A DNA stretch of 64,000 nucleotides from Myxocyprinus asiaticus (GCF_019703515.2 NC_059346.1:17801501-17865500); one strand, 5' to 3'. Shown: positions 1 through 13,336, counted from the first letter of the stretch. Notes: generated from the letters alone by a model not told the origin. Translations and numbers: made by a program.

Positions 1-1985
1 CTTCCCATCACTATCTGAAACGCTTGGTTTTGGCCCCAGCGTCTCCTTTAAACTTCAGTGTTAACTCCCACTGTTATGATTGGCTAACATCGTGCAGCCC
101 TTCGAATACATTTGAATCTCAATCGGAACAGAATCAACAAGCTCCACAACAATAAAAACGAAATTACAGGGTTTACACATAATGCACATCCAACACATTG
201 CATTCCTATGTATCAAACTGTTCACTCAAGCACATCAGCAACATAAACTATATATATCAAACACTTATGACATATGAAACGTTCATGAATGGAATTGGTT
301 ATTTACGGTTTTTCAGTTGGTTCCAATAGTGTTTTTAACTGCCCCATCTTTCAATAACGAGATCTTTTGCAAAGCTTGAATCATATTGTGCCTTGTTTAC
401 AAGCAATCTACACTGATATAAGCGGAAAACATAAATTCACGCTGAAATGAGCCAAACACACATACACTCAATGCTGAAATTGGCTTAACACACTTAATAC
501 AATCCAGGCACGAGGCCACGTAAGGGCCAGAGTGGCACTTGTCCACCCAATCAAAACTGCAGGAATATAAGAATAGTTTGCAAATAAAAAGAAACTGCAT
601 TTTGTCGCACACAAAATAGCTCACATGCAAGATAATCATCATATTCATGTTATAAATATAGTTAGAAAAATGTGTTTTTATTTCAAATAAAAAGTTTGAT
701 ATGATTATGGTGAACTGAAATGGGTTGTGGTGCACTTCTTACCGAGTCGCTCATTTTCTCTGCACTGTGCAGCTCTCTGCAGTCATGCCTGTAAACAGAT
801 CCACTCACTGCGCTTAGCACCAAGATAATGTATCCACGCTTTGTCTCACTTAATTTATTATTATTATTATTTTACGTGAGAGTGTGGTAGATGTTTCTGT
901 AGATGACATGGCAGGGTATGAAATTAGTGGGTAATTTTGCTCGTCATCTACCTGCAAAGACTTCTCGGAGTGACAAATGACAAGAAACGCTGTTAGACCA
1001 AAATACACGCGTTTGAAGAAGCAAACTTGATCATATTTTGGAAAACAGACGAAAGAGAAGCTGTTGATGTGTGTCTCTGATTCATTGTGTGTTTAGAGGT
1101 TTATTAGCACTCATGCATGCAGCACAAGCATGTCTCGTGGAACACGCGCATATGACGAGTTCTCACTATTTCTTCCCTGTTCGTAATCTGGGAACAATTT
1201 GCAGAAATCGTGTCGTCTATGAGAACGCTGAATATGATCTCAGACCGTCTCAGGATGCAAGGATATTGGGACAACAGGTGAATTGTCATATGTGTCATAA
1301 TTCAGTAGCTACAACCTGAGAAATGGTCTTGAACAAGAAGTTTCTCTTCTGTGCTTGTCTACTCTTTAGCCTCCATTTGAATGTAACATTTCCCAACTCT
1401 GTAAGGCAGCTGAACATCTGATTCACTCGCGTTTTTCACCAGACCTTTTATTTTACTACTAATTAAAATAAATATTTTGAGACATCGCAGCAGCTCCACG
1501 AAGCCCAGAACGTAATCCAAAGGAGAGTTGTCAGATTTTAAAGATTCGATCTTTGGGGAAATCCAACACTGGGTTTCCCGATAACGTTGCAACTTAAGCC
1601 TTTACAATCATCTTAACTGACGTCGTTCGTTATTTTACGATGGAGTAACGCCTGTTTCCCAAACCAGCATGTAGATCGCTTGTTATAAAGTTGAACTTGA
1701 TTCATTATGGGAGCTGTCTGGTCCAAATGTGCTGATCATTTTGCCAAATATGTCCAGGTGTTTGTCTTGTGATGAAAATAATGTGGAAATAGTAACAAAC
1801 ATGGAAGTTGTTTGTAACCTTGTCGAGGCGCCGAAATTTATTAACTATTACAGAATTCAATTAAATATTTACGGCTTTGTTAAAACAGGATATCAGATGT
1901 TTGCTCATCTTATAGAGATTAATGAAAGTGATGCAAGGAGTTTTATGTGTGGTAACGTTTGATTTCATGTTCATCCTCATTATAC

Positions 1986-2204
1986 AACATGCGTGAGCAT
2001 GATTATTGGGTCTGACCACCGCTTTTCAATGTGTTTAAACAGGGACAGACTTTATATTTTAAATAATACGTGTAATTATTGTGTACCTGTATAATGTTCA
2101 TACATAAAGATCAAGATTTGCGTCAGCCGAGAGAGTGGTTGTGGTGGAACATGCGTGAGCATGATTATTGGGACTGACCACCGCTTTTCAGTGTGTTTAA
2201 ACAG
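1986..2204. repeat. 57-bp direct duplication with a ~104-bp spacer
   Basis: The segments 1986-2043 and 2148-2204 are nearly identical and in the same orientation; both begin AACATGCGTGAGCATGATTA and end GTGTTTAAACAG. The second copy differs at two positions (ATTGGGA for ATTGGGT, TTCAGTG for TTCAATG). They could be short terminal repeats of an unknown element or a local duplication; no coding sequence lies between them. Confidence 0.8.
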
Positions 2205-2481
2205 AATAAAATCCACCAACGGCATGAGATGGTGTCAATCGAGTGCTTTATTCAACACAACGCAGAGACAACCCTATTACAATTGCAACAATATGACCTA
2301 TTAAGGTACATTTCTAATAATAAATGTAATAATTGTTAAAAAATAAATAATTATTGTTATTGTTATTGTACATGTAATTATGCAACTCTAATTATTAGGT
2401 AAATGAGCGAATATTGACTCACAAAGGCTGAGGAAAGGGGTGCGCTTCATTATATTCATGATGAAATTAGGCACATAATAG

Positions 2482-2533
2482 AGGTCCACCCTGTTTCACC
2501 GAGGTCCACCCTGTTTCACCAAGGTCCACTCAT
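2482..2533. repeat. 20-bp tandem repeat, two full units plus a partial
   Basis: The unit GAGGTCCACCCTGTTTCACC is present twice in tandem and followed by a partial third unit beginning AAGGTCCACTC. Confidence 0.85.
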
Positions 2534-5032
2534 TTGGAGATTTCTGACCTCGACCCTGATATAATCCACGGTAAAACATGATGAACAAACATATTCCAAT
2601 GCACGGTGAGACATGACACACACAAATATCATCCTGCACTGATGTGATCAGGAACTTTGTTAAACGTCAGTCAGTATATACTGATGTTGGGATGCTTCAA
2701 CAGGGGCCAAAGCAAAGACACTGGTCTTCACAGGCATGACAATGGCATAGCCACGGGTGTGCAAATGCCACCCAAAACGTTAATTTTTATTTATTTATTG
2801 ACTCTTAATAGTAGGGGTGCATTGATGTGAAGATAACAATTCAATAAATCAATAACTGAATTTAATAATTTATTATAATGTCTATTATAATACCCAATAT
2901 GTTATAGAAACCATCCCAGATTACATGTGCACTCTCGCAACAACAGCAGAGCGTGAGTCTCTTTAAGCAGCACTTTAAGAACATTTTTTTTTACTCCGTT
3001 CACAATTTCTGTGTCATTTTTCATAACTACGTGCATCCATTTGAGAAAACTAAGTAATTTGTTGTTTTTTTCTTCCCCACTATATTATGCATATTATGGG
3101 ATATTTGGAGAACACACCTGGACAAGTTTTATACCTTTACTTGTGATAATTATGTTCTTTATGTTTTGTAGGCCTTTTTTTGTAGACCATTAAGTTGTTT
3201 ATGTTGTAACCCTGCTTTATTTATAAAGATGAGACTCTGCCTGTATTCATGGCAGATTTAAATTAAATTATTGCTTAAGTAGCTAAATATTCCTGTTAGA
3301 TGATATGTGAATCACTGCATTCGTCTATTCTGCATGATGAACTGTCTTCTTACTCTCTATTTGTTAGTTTGCATCAAGTCAGACACAATGTTATCCTTTA
3401 TTCATATTGGTTAAATAATTAATGTAACATCAGTATTATTTTTCTGTTTATATTTGCAGTCACATATAAACCAAAGCACCCTGTTCTCCCTAAATGCAAA
3501 GAATGTTCAGTAAAGATTTGGAATCTTACTGCTTTGCGTTATTGTGAATTTACAATTTACAATTTTGTATTCATATTATATAGGCCTGCTGTACTGCATG
3601 TTCCCAAAAAGTGCTAATTATCCCTCAATTTACATTTGTGTCTTCAGCATATTTCGTGAAATATTTCTGAATCGTTCCAAAATAATAAAATTGAATCATA
3701 ACTAAAGTTCAGAATTCATAATTATAATTGAAGCCTAATATTTGGATACCATAACAGGCCAACCTAATCCATTGGTAAAAGTGGCATTAATTTAAGTAAT
3801 TATAATGTTTAGCACATAGCTAAAAACAAATTTAGAGCTAAAAAGAAATTAATTTAATGGTTCTCAGTTGTACATGTAATTTTATTGTGCTTCAGTTCTT
3901 GCACTCCCTGTTTTCACTGGCACACCCAGACCCTCGTTTCAGGCTACGCCACTGTGGCGCGACATCTCACATATTCTATCGTCTGTTTACTCTGGACGAG
4001 ACGTGGTTCTCCCAGCCAGAGGCAGTAATGGAGTGGAGACAAACTTTCCACTGAGTGCCAGGGGGCGAGCCAAGGGTGTGATTATGTAAAAGTAGGCATT
4101 GATGTCTCACTGTAGAGGCAGTCATGTGCTGATGTTTTCATCCCTGTGATGTCAAAAAGAATTGAAAATCCAAATGAACCATTTTTGCAGCATGGTTTAA
4201 ATAAATGCCCTTTTTGAATTGAGGAAGTTTTGAGTTCTGAAACTTACAGTAAGTTTTTTATACTACAATGAACTACTACATGTAAAAAGATCAGAGAAAA
4301 AGTTAGTCTCGTCATTGTCCCCTTTAACAGGAAATATAAATATTTGTTAAAAATTCAAAAGTTCAAATGTATCATTACATAGGACTAGTAAAAATCTCAA
4401 GTAAGAATCTTTAATGTTGAGCCCTGAAAAATATATTTAATAAAATCCATCACAGTTTCACATGGAATGCCTGTTCAAGCCATGCTTAAATTTCCACTTT
4501 TGGTTTTTAAAAGTTTAATTCTAGATTAAGTGGATATAGAAAAATACTTTGTGTATTTCAAAACCCTGGGTATTGAAATACACAGAATGCTCACTCAACT
4601 CTTTTCATACCCCTCTGTAATTCATACATCTTCATTAGGTCAGTTCTGCATTCAAATGTAAATTCACCCCGTGGGAACACTGACAGCATTTGCAATGTCG
4701 TTTAGTTTATATAGCTTATATAAAAAGCTGTATGTCCTGACTTACATATGTGGCACACTACTTTGACACATGCACGCACAGCCTGGGGCGAGAGAGAGCA
4801 CTCTTTCTTTTCTCTTTCACTGCTGTTATGAAGCTCTTTCATTTCTTTCACATCCTCAAGAGTTGCACTTCACACTGAAGGGCAATCAGAGGACAGAATG
4901 ATGAAAACAATACAACTCACTGTAATACTGGACAGAGAGACAGAGAGAGGAAGAGGGACAAAAATCGAGGAAGTACTAGAGAGAGAAGGCTGAAGTTACA
5001 AAAGATCTTAAAATCAAATACAGTAATTTCAT

Positions 5033-5466
5033 TGGGCCTGGGTAGCTTTGCGAGTATTGACACTGACTACCACACCTGGAGTCGCGAGTTCAAATCCAGG
5101 GTGTGCTGAGTAACTCCAGCCACGTCTCCCAAGCAACCAAATTGGCCCGGTTGCTAGGGAGGGTAGAGTCACATGGGGTAACCTCCTTGTGATCGCAATT
5201 AATGGTTCTTGCACTTAATGGGGCGCGTGGTAAGTTGTGCATGGATCGCGGAGAATAGCATGAGCCTCCACATGCTGGGAGTCTCCACGGTGTCATGCAC
5301 ATTGAGCCACGTGATAAGATGCGCGGATTGACGGTCTCAGAAGTGGAGGCAACTGAGACTTGTCCTCCGCCACCCGGATTGAGGTGAGTAACCGCGCCAC
5401 CACGAGGACCTACTAAGTAGTGGGAATTGGGCATTCCAAATTGGGGCGAAAAGGGGATAAAAACAT
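5033..5466 (+). mobile_element. tRNA-derived SINE, full-length (434 bp)
   Basis: The left end looks like a tRNA gene with an A-box-like part (CTGGGTAGCTTTGCGAGTAT) and a B-box-like part (GAGTTCAAATCCA). A conserved tRNA-unrelated body and an A-rich tail (GAAAAGGGGATAAAAAC) follow. An imperfect 13-bp target duplication flanks it (5020-5032 ACAGTAATTTCAT, 5467-5479 ACAGTACATTCAT). A second copy of exactly the same length lies in the opposite orientation at 51548-51981. The family is abundant in cyprinid fish; the exact Repbase name is not certain. It lies upstream of the first nexmif coding exon. Confidence 0.85.
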
Positions 5467-5676
5467 ACAGTACATTCATAGCATGATGAATGGATACATT
5501 TTCTTGGAACTATGAAAATTTAAACTGTCAAGTATTTAAAAGTCAAGTATCTAAATATACTGCAATCTTAATGTTTGTGTGAACTATCGCTTGAAAATTT
5601 TCTTGTAAAGTGTGATTGTAGTTGTTAGTGCTGACTAAATTTTAAAGATTGCTTGGCTTCCTCTATTACCTCTTAG

Positions 5677-5702
5677 TGTGTGTGTGTGTGTGTGTGTGTG
5701 TT
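5677..5702. repeat. (GT)n microsatellite
   Basis: A pure GT run abuts the splice acceptor of the first nexmif coding exon and forms part of its pyrimidine/purine-alternating upstream tract. Confidence 0.9.
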
Positions 5703-5758
5703 TCAACAGACTGGACAGTGGTGATTATGTTAGAGAGAGAGATATTCAGTTCAGATTG

Positions 5759-8700
5759 ATGGATGTTCTACAGGAGTCCCGATTCTCAGGGGCAGATCAC
5801 AGCCCCTGCCCAAGAGATACTAGTGAAAATGGTACAGACTTCCCCCACACCACACACAAAATGCAGGATTTTACACAAATCTTGAACTGATTATTTTCAT
5901 GCAGATCATGTTCTCATGTTTTTGTGAATCTGAACCTTATTTTAAAAAAAATCATATTGCTTTCAGTGTAATGCATGTGTAATACATCTACTGTACTGTA
6001 TATCTTTATATATTTACAAAGGCTTGCTTTTCATTTTAAGTATCTTTGTCTTTGCCTCTTTCTTTTAGAGCCACATGACCCCTTGGCAGATGTGTCACAT
6101 GATCTAAGGCGCTGTGATGACATTGAACCTGCTGTGCTGTCCTTGCCCTCCTTTTGTGACCAGAATCAGACCACTGAAGGTCCTCTTAGCCCAGTCGATC
6201 TGCATGATGGGTCTATCTCCAACACCACCTCGCTGTCCTCTCTCTCTTCATTCTCTTCACTTTCATCCCTCTCATCTCTCTCTTCTGTGCCCTGTTCCAA
6301 ACCTGTGACGCCCTGGTCTGTGCCGCAGACCTGTGACAGGTCATTGCTCTCTAACATGGACTCTAGGGGTGGAGACTGCCTTAGCTGTCTGATCCCCAAA
6401 AACCAGACAGAATCAGAATCCTGTGAGTCCGTGCTAAACTTTGCCAGCATCAACTTGCAATGCATTGGCCCCACCCCCAGCACGGGTCGCTATGGTGACC
6501 AAGTTCTATCTGATCAGCTGCTCAGTGGCCCTGCCCAGCCAAATGGAACCAATGAGGGGGCTGAGGAGGGGAGGTCAATGCAGGAGAGCGAATCAGATGA
6601 GGATCCTGCATCCAGGAGCATATATGAAGGTCTTGGTGAGGAGGCACAGGACTGGAGCTGTCTAGAGACTCTCATCAGTGAAAGCCGTATGGAGCTGTTG
6701 GACTTATGCTCCCGCAGTGAACTTGCAGTCAATCTGTTCTGTGAGGAGGACGTGGAGAATTACATATTTCAAGAGGAGGAGACAGCACTCAGTGGTGATG
6801 TCTGCTCACTCAAAATACGCTATGAGTCCTATCAGGATGGAGTACATGAGAGGAGTGAGTCTGCCCTACAAAATGAATCTCAGCTAGGTTTCTTTCCAAG
6901 CTTACCTTACAGTAGAAAGGAGGGGGCAATAGAGAAACCAGACCAACCAGCTGAGATTAAAGCGGATGACCATGTGATCCCCAATATTAGCCCAGACAGT
7001 AACTTTCTGTTTGACCTCAGTAACTCTCCGGAAGATTCCGGTGAATTCAGTGATGACAGCTCTTGCACAGGCTCCCCGGACCATGGCCTTTCCCTCCACC
7101 ATGGCTGCCTGTCCCGAGAAAACTCTAGCTCCTCCAGCCAGTTAAGCTATCGCCTTCGGGCCAAGAGGAAGGTGGCCTACAGAGAAGACTACCTATATGA
7201 TGTGGACTCCATAGAAAGTGAGAGAAATACAGAGAAATGTGAAAAACAGCCTGCTGGGCTCAAGAAAGAGCGTGATGACGACTGGAGCCCAAAGAAGAGG
7301 CGGCGGTCTAATCGGAAAGAGCCTCCTGTCATTATAAAATACATCATCATTAATCGTTTTAAAGGCCAGAGGCACATGAGAGTGAGGCTGGGGCGGGTTG
7401 ACCCATCACCTGCTGTGGTCAGTCTGAGTCCAAATGCCCTGCTGCACTATGAGAAACTTGCACCACTAAAAGCCTACTGGCAAAAAAGAGAACAGGAACA
7501 GCAGGAGAAGAATAGATTGACAGCTACAGAAAGAACCAAACGTCTCAATGGCTGCAAAAGACCGCCAAGCACTATGCCCAAACGTAAGCACAGGATGGCC
7601 AGACTCAGAATCCAGCAGATCCATGCAGTAGAAAATTCCGTCACCAGCCAAACTATAGTTGTCCCCGCCATCAATCAGCTACAAGGGACTGAATCACTAA
7701 ATAGCACAGAGAAACCAAAAGAGGACATTACCTCCATTACATACAATGTCAGGGCTAAAAGCAGAACACAGGAGAGAGAGGAAAGGAGAAAGGCAGGTAA
7801 AACAGGGAAGATAAAGAAATTCAAAAGTGAAGCAAGGCTTAGGTTGAAAAAGCTAATAGAGGCTGAGACACAGGAAGTCCCTGAAGCCTCTGAGATTGAG
7901 AAGTGCAGCCCATGTTTACCAGAAAACCTTAGTAACTCCCTAGAAGGTAATGCTGTCACAAATGAGACCTCCAGTAATGACTCTGAAAAATGCACTTTGA
8001 CCCCAACTGTTCCGGGGACTGATGGAAATGCAGAACTCCTCCCAGGGGGATACCTGCAGACTCTTCTGGAAGCCTCTGAGTCATCCAGCAGTGCTAATAT
8101 CACCTATTTCCATCCGGGGCTGCAGAATGCCACACTGCAGCCCGTCCAGAGCTGCGTTCTCTCTCCCCCCTCTGAATCTGAGCTCCCCCACTCTCCTCCA
8201 TCTATAAACCATGGGCCACACCACACACACTATGCTGAGCCCAACCTCACTGAACTAAACCAGCCCATTTCATGGCCATCACAACCATCTGTTGAACAGC
8301 TGCCCTTCTCCCCAGATGTCCCAACCCAGACGCCTGTGATGCCATCAGGCTTTCCCACACCATTACCTGTGTTAGCAGGGGATGGCACAGCTGCGACAGG
8401 GTATGGACAAGTGTCTCTATCAGGGTGCAGGGCGTCATATGAAGAGTCTAAACCTGATGCTGATTACGGTTTGAGTCCACCTGGGTCTCGGAGCAATAAC
8501 AGTTTAGGACGGCTGGTTAGCTTTAACTCCCTGGGGTCACTATCTGCCACCTCTAGCAACTACAGCTCACTCAGCCTAAGAGAGGGAGAAAGGGAGAGGG
8601 AGGAGGAGATTGGTGAGATCAACGATGGCTTCCTACCACATTGCAGCCCACGGCTCATCCTCCAGCAAAGTCTTGAAGAGGTTGCTCCACTTCGAGAGTC

Positions 8701-10182
8701 CACTGACCTCTTGGATATTTCCAACTTTACCCCCGATAAATTCCGCCATTCATCACTATCTGAGATGTCTCCACCAGACACACCCAACTCTTCCCCACAG
8801 CTGCTGGGAAATTGTGGGAAGGCTGGAGAATTCTCCGAGGCAGGAGAATCAAATGCACAGTGGAGCTGTGGAGTTGTCCCGCAGCTTGATCAAGATGGAA
8901 CAGGAAATGCACGTCTCCTTCAAATACACCCTTTCAAAACCGACGAGGAAGAAGTGAGGCTTGGGGATCACAAAGGTTCAACGAAAAAGAGTGGTAAAAA
9001 TGGACAAGGCACCAAAAAGGCCAAAACCACTAAAACATTGAAAGGAGAGAAAGTAAAGCTACCACGTCAGGGCTCTCGTTCTGTGCGGAAGATCAAAGCT
9101 TTGCTGGAGGGAAAAGTAGCCAAAAGTCGGGGAGGATCAGGGAGTGGTGCTTCATCCCCCACCCCGTCACTTGGCTTGATGGGACCTCAGGGGGAGTGGC
9201 ATAACACTGGGGGACTGTCCAACGATGACCAACGAGAATTCCAGGAACCATCAAACATCCTGTCCAATATAGTGTCTGGAATGGCTGAGGTACAGCGCTT
9301 CATGAGGGCCTCCGCAGAACCTCTTTGGGGGCCTTGCCTGTCACCAGGTCAACATGCCCTCCAGAGTCAGACACTTAAGATTCTGGGTAGTGCCGCTGAC
9401 CTTAAAAAAAGGGGTGGAGCCTCAGGCGGAGGTAGAGGGAAAAAAGGAGCTGGACGTGGTGGAAAAGCACTGCCTAAACTTCTCCCACCAGGCTTCTTTT
9501 CTCCTCTTGGACTGGACTGCCTCCCACTTTCACACCGTCCAGCCCACAAAAAAATGTACCGTCACAAAAGCAGCGCTAAGTTTGCCCGTGAGGAACTGTT
9601 AGCAGGAAAAAGGGACATAAAAGGAGTAGCATTGACTGCTTTGGTAGAGAAACGGAGGTAATATTTTCTCTGTGCAATGTGCCCCTTCTCTTTCTCCGTT
9701 CCCTTCCCTCGCTCCCCGCCAAAACCTCCTAAAAACCTTTCCACATTTCTGAGCTGCATGGCACCGACTTTACCCACTATTTTTTGCCTGCCCACTGGAA
9801 GGCAGGCATATCCTGCATGTCAGCCCTTCTAAACTACCTACTAGACTGACTGAGGTCGCACTGTCATGGCTGCACCCTACTCACCATTGCTGCTTTGTTG
9901 CATTTTTATCTGAAAAATATTCAGTTGTTTTTATTTATGTTTATTTTGTTTATTTCAAGAAGAAAAATGCCTTGAAAGTCTTTGGATTCTCTTTAATTAT
10001 GGTGTTTATCTAAATATCTATTTCTTTTTCTTTTTGTTTTCCGTTACAGCTATAACACTGTATGTGTTAAATCAGTGTCACAGCACCATCGTTTAAACCG
10101 AGCCCAGCGCCCTGCTCTGTCTCTCACCAAATGGTTGCCTTCTGTTCAGGGGTCAAAGGTCATGTGTAGTATTCTGTGCTAA
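5759..10182 (+). CDS. nexmif: Neurite extension and migration factor (NEXMIF/KIAA2022), three coding exons
   Basis: NEXMIF is a nuclear protein of neurons needed for neurite outgrowth, migration and synapse formation; its biochemical activity is not established. Exons read: 5710-5831 (CDS from ATG 5759), 6069-9657 and probably 10050-10182, giving 1264 aa. Without the last exon translation ends at TAA 9659-9661. The ATG is chosen because it starts MDVLQES downstream of an acceptor at 5708-5709, with an in-frame junction (GAAAATG/AGCCACATG). Family marks seen are a Ser/Leu run near residues 78-98, a block with QDWSCLETLISESRMELL and SGDVCSLKIRYES, a basic nuclear signal PKKRRRSNRK at about 432-441, the core RKEPPVIIKYIIINRFKG, and the C-terminal KMYRHKSSAKFAREELLAGK. 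Human NEXMIF is about 1516 aa, so the fish copy is shorter. It has no membrane segment or enzyme domain. Whether it is the a or b teleost copy cannot be told here. Confidence 0.92.
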
Positions 10183-12640
10183 GAATTGTTTTCCCCTTGT
10201 AACTGTGCCAACCCCTCAGAACACTGGGCTTTGACATTCTAAAAGAGAGAGGAATTCTTGAACAGGATGCTCTTGTTTTCTGAGGTTCCAAAATTTACCA
10301 GTCTCAAATGAGATTTTATCATTATTGTCATTTGTTTAAAAGTTGTGAAAGGGAGGTTTATTCATCTGTTCTCCAGTGAATCTCCTCCTGCCAGTATCAA
10401 AATGCTGTTGTACACAAACATATGCACTATTTACAAAATAAGATTATATAAAATGTTTAAATGAACGTGCCAAACTATGAACAATTAATTGTACAGACAT
10501 TTTTATCTACATAAGTATTTGCTGTTTTATAATGTGGCTGTGATTGAGAAGCATATGTGTGCTTAGGATGGTGGGGGGGGGGGGGCAAGTTAAGATTAGA
10601 GGCATGAAGTGAGAGATTCATGAAGATAATTGCGGGGAGGGAGTTTAAGAACCATAATGGCAAAGAAAAACAATGGTAGCTTTTCATTCTGATTAATTTC
10701 TGGATGGTAAAAGATCATTGTAGGTGTAACACAAGGTAAAAAGGAATCAATCCTGCAGATTACAAGACATTACATAAAGCATTTTAACTTGTTTACATCC
10801 CCAAGCTTCTAGTTTAGCTCAGTAGCTCTCCTATGTTCCTCTGATGAATTTTATGCCATTAAAACCAGTTTAGAACAGGACCAAATATTTTTTGAAAGTT
10901 TTTCTAATTTGTTGCTAGTGATGTGCATGCGTTTAAAAACATGATATGAAAATGTGTTGTGAATGCTGATCCCCGTATTATTACTTTCTCTGTCTCGCCT
11001 GTTTTTTCTTTCCTGATTTTAAAACCATCATTTTCCGATTGCCGTTGAAATGTTATTTGTTGTGTATATATATAAAAAAAGAAAAGATGCCAATGTGATT
11101 ACCCCCATGTTCTGTTTATTTCATTTCTGCAGGATCTTGTTTTTTTCTGAATCCCCTCTTTTGAGATTATCCCAGAAGGAAGGAGGTTTCTTTTGCTCTT
11201 GCACTGACTTAGAATGTGAAACACTTCTGAGTTGGTAAACAGTACATGCAATTGATGACAGCGTTTAAGTTTAAGAACTTTTACACCTTTTTCTAGTTTA
11301 GCAGGTATTTGTACAACGCTCTACACATTGGGTTCTATTATTAGAACAACTTTTCTATGAAAAGACATTCCACAGCTGGTGGTGTGATTCACAAGTGACA
11401 AGCTCTAAAAACCTCTCGATTTTAGGGGAACAAATTAGAGCTTTCCCAGCCTCATCAAGCAAAAGACCAGGAAATATTATCCAGTAAAATATTTTAAGTT
11501 TATGTTGTCTAAGAGATTTTTTGTCCCTGCTGAGCGAATGGAGATGTAACACAGTTGGTTCATGTCCGTTGACTCAGGGAACCCAACTGCGTTAACATCT
11601 CCCATTCCCACAGCTGCCCATCTCACCAAACAAACTCAAGCCACTCTCAGTGCTGCCCCCTGCCGTGCTGTTTTAACATAACACTGCTGTTGCTAAACCT
11701 GCAGGACATCTGTGATGTCAGTGCAGGGAGATCATGTTCACATTTGTAGAACAGAGTTTAAATTATTATAGCACAAGTACCCTGCACTAACTGAAGGTGT
11801 TCATATTTTTTAAAAGTTCTAAAACATTGTTATTCCCCTATAAGTGCATCATGTGAAATTTAAACAAGCATATCAAAAACTTAATTGTGCCCTATTTATG
11901 AATGTATTGTAATGTCATGTTGGAAGTATTTTTTTTTTGTTTTAGTTTTTTTTTACACTACTTTTGCCTTTTTCTCGTCATCAAGGAAAAAAAGAAACTG
12001 TTTCTACTGCCTGGTCTGTCTTCGGCAGGTGGATTATCAATGAACCGTTGATGTAGGAAAAAAATGACCTGTATATTTTTCATTGTGCCAATTTGTAACA
12101 TATTTTCTAAGTGTATATTTTTCTTAGAAAGTGATGTGAGGTCGTTCTTACTGTAGCTTCTGTTCTTTTCCCTTTTTAGCAAGTGAAAAGGTTGCTAATT
12201 GCCATGATCTTTTTATTTCTCTTATTTGTTTTTTGTTTGTTTGTTTTAAAACCAAAAATTTAAAATACTAAAAGAAAAATAATAATAAAAATAAAAAACT
12301 ATTGTAAAGGAGAGAAAAGGAGAGCAAGCTCTGACTCTATATTGAGAGTTTTTGTAATTGGACCAATCTTGTTGTAAGAGTGTTGTGCTCTAGTAAAATA
12401 TATATTAATTTAAAGATAAAAAAGAAACCATGAAAACAGACAGTGGAACAATTACACTAATTTGTGATCTCATTGCTGTTTTATAGATTTTCATGTAAAT
12501 GATTCTAGTATTTTGTTTTGTTGTATCTGTCACAAAAGTTTAAATATTTGTGATCAAGCCTGTATGGTGACAAATGTAATATTGGTAACTTGCTGAGTTT
12601 TGTAATCATGTTTATCGAATAAATATTAATTAAAAGAGCT
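10183..12640 (+). other. nexmif: nexmif 3' untranslated region
   Basis: About 2.4 kb of AT-rich sequence without an open gene follows the last nexmif exon. It ends in a cluster of A/T stretches with a canonical AATAAA at 12618-12623, the best polyadenylation signal. A long 3' UTR is usual for a neuronal gene. It contains a poly(G) run near 10571-10584. Confidence 0.6.
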
Positions 12641-12870
12641 TTTGATCACTTTTGTCAGTACTGTCTCGTTTTTGTTTTGCAAGAAAAATTACAAATACTG
12701 ATTTAATCAGACCAATGTGATTCCGTTTGCTCAAATGAGCCACCCCATGAAAAGAGGTTTTGTCATTGTTCTTGGTAAAGGTTGCTGGTTTATGCTCATC
12801 TGGTTCCAGATGTTCAATATATCTGCAAATCTGAAAGCAGATCAACCTCAAGCGGTGGTTTTGGCCAAGT

Positions 12871-13336
12871 TTAAAGGGATAGTTCACCCAAAAATGAAAT
12901 TTCTCTCTTTTACTCACCCTCATGCTATCCCAGATGTGTATGACTTTCTTTCTTCTGCTAAACACAAACAAATATTTTTAAAAGAATATCTCAGCTCTGT
13001 AGGTCCATACAATGCAAGTGATTGATGACCAGAACTTTGAAGATCCAAAAAGCACATAAAGGCAGCATAAAAGTAATCCAATAAGCCAACCAATCAGTTT
13101 TGGGTGAGAACAGACCAAAATATAACTCATTTTTCACTCTTTTTTCAGAATGTGGAAGTAAAAGTGGACATTTATAATTAAAAAAGAAATTAAATATTGA
13201 TCTGGACATACAGAGCTGGAATATTCTTTTAAAAATCTTCATTTGCGTTCTGCAGAAGAAAGTCATACACATCTGGGATGGCAGGAGGGTGAGTAAATTA
13301 TGAGATTTTTCATTTTTCCGAGAACTGTCCCTTTAA
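12871..13336. mobile_element. TTAA-ended foldback MITE (family A), full-length
   Basis: The ends are inverted (TTAAAGGGATAGTTC at the left, GAACTGTCCCTTTAA at the right), and the two halves are largely reverse complements of each other, for example CATCCCAGATGTGTATGACT against its complement near 13260. No transposase is encoded. The family recurs at 18482, 19791, 43590 and 45835. The TTAA ends suggest mobilisation by a piggyBac- or Kolobok-type transposase. Confidence 0.8.

Larger units (their letters stand above)
1..5019. other. Upstream intergenic or 5' region of nexmif; no gene recognised
   Basis: This is AT-rich sequence without a recognisable protein. The open frames on both strands are short, of low complexity or unlike known proteins. 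It holds a 57-bp direct duplication (1986-2043 and 2148-2204), a 20-bp tandem pair at 2482-2521, and A/T-rich filler. Non-coding 5' exons of nexmif could lie here because the first coding exon begins at a splice acceptor (5708-5709), but I cannot place them. A possible minus-strand first exon near 743-754 is described under findings only. Confidence 0.5.

Noticed and set aside
397..735. 112-aa minus-strand open frame
   Set aside because: The composition is typical of translated AT-rich DNA (Phe/Ile/Tyr-rich) and it has no family features.
1071..1319. 82-aa open frame upstream of nexmif
   Set aside because: It resembles no known family, overlaps an open frame on the other strand and has no splice or start context suggesting a nexmif exon.
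5040..5110. Possible functional tRNA gene
   Set aside because: The A- and B-box-like sequences belong to a SINE head with a 360-bp body and tail; the cloverleaf is decayed.
5678..5890. 70-aa open frame starting in a GT repeat
   Set aside because: The MCVCVC start is a translated microsatellite. Only the part after the acceptor at 5709 belongs to nexmif.
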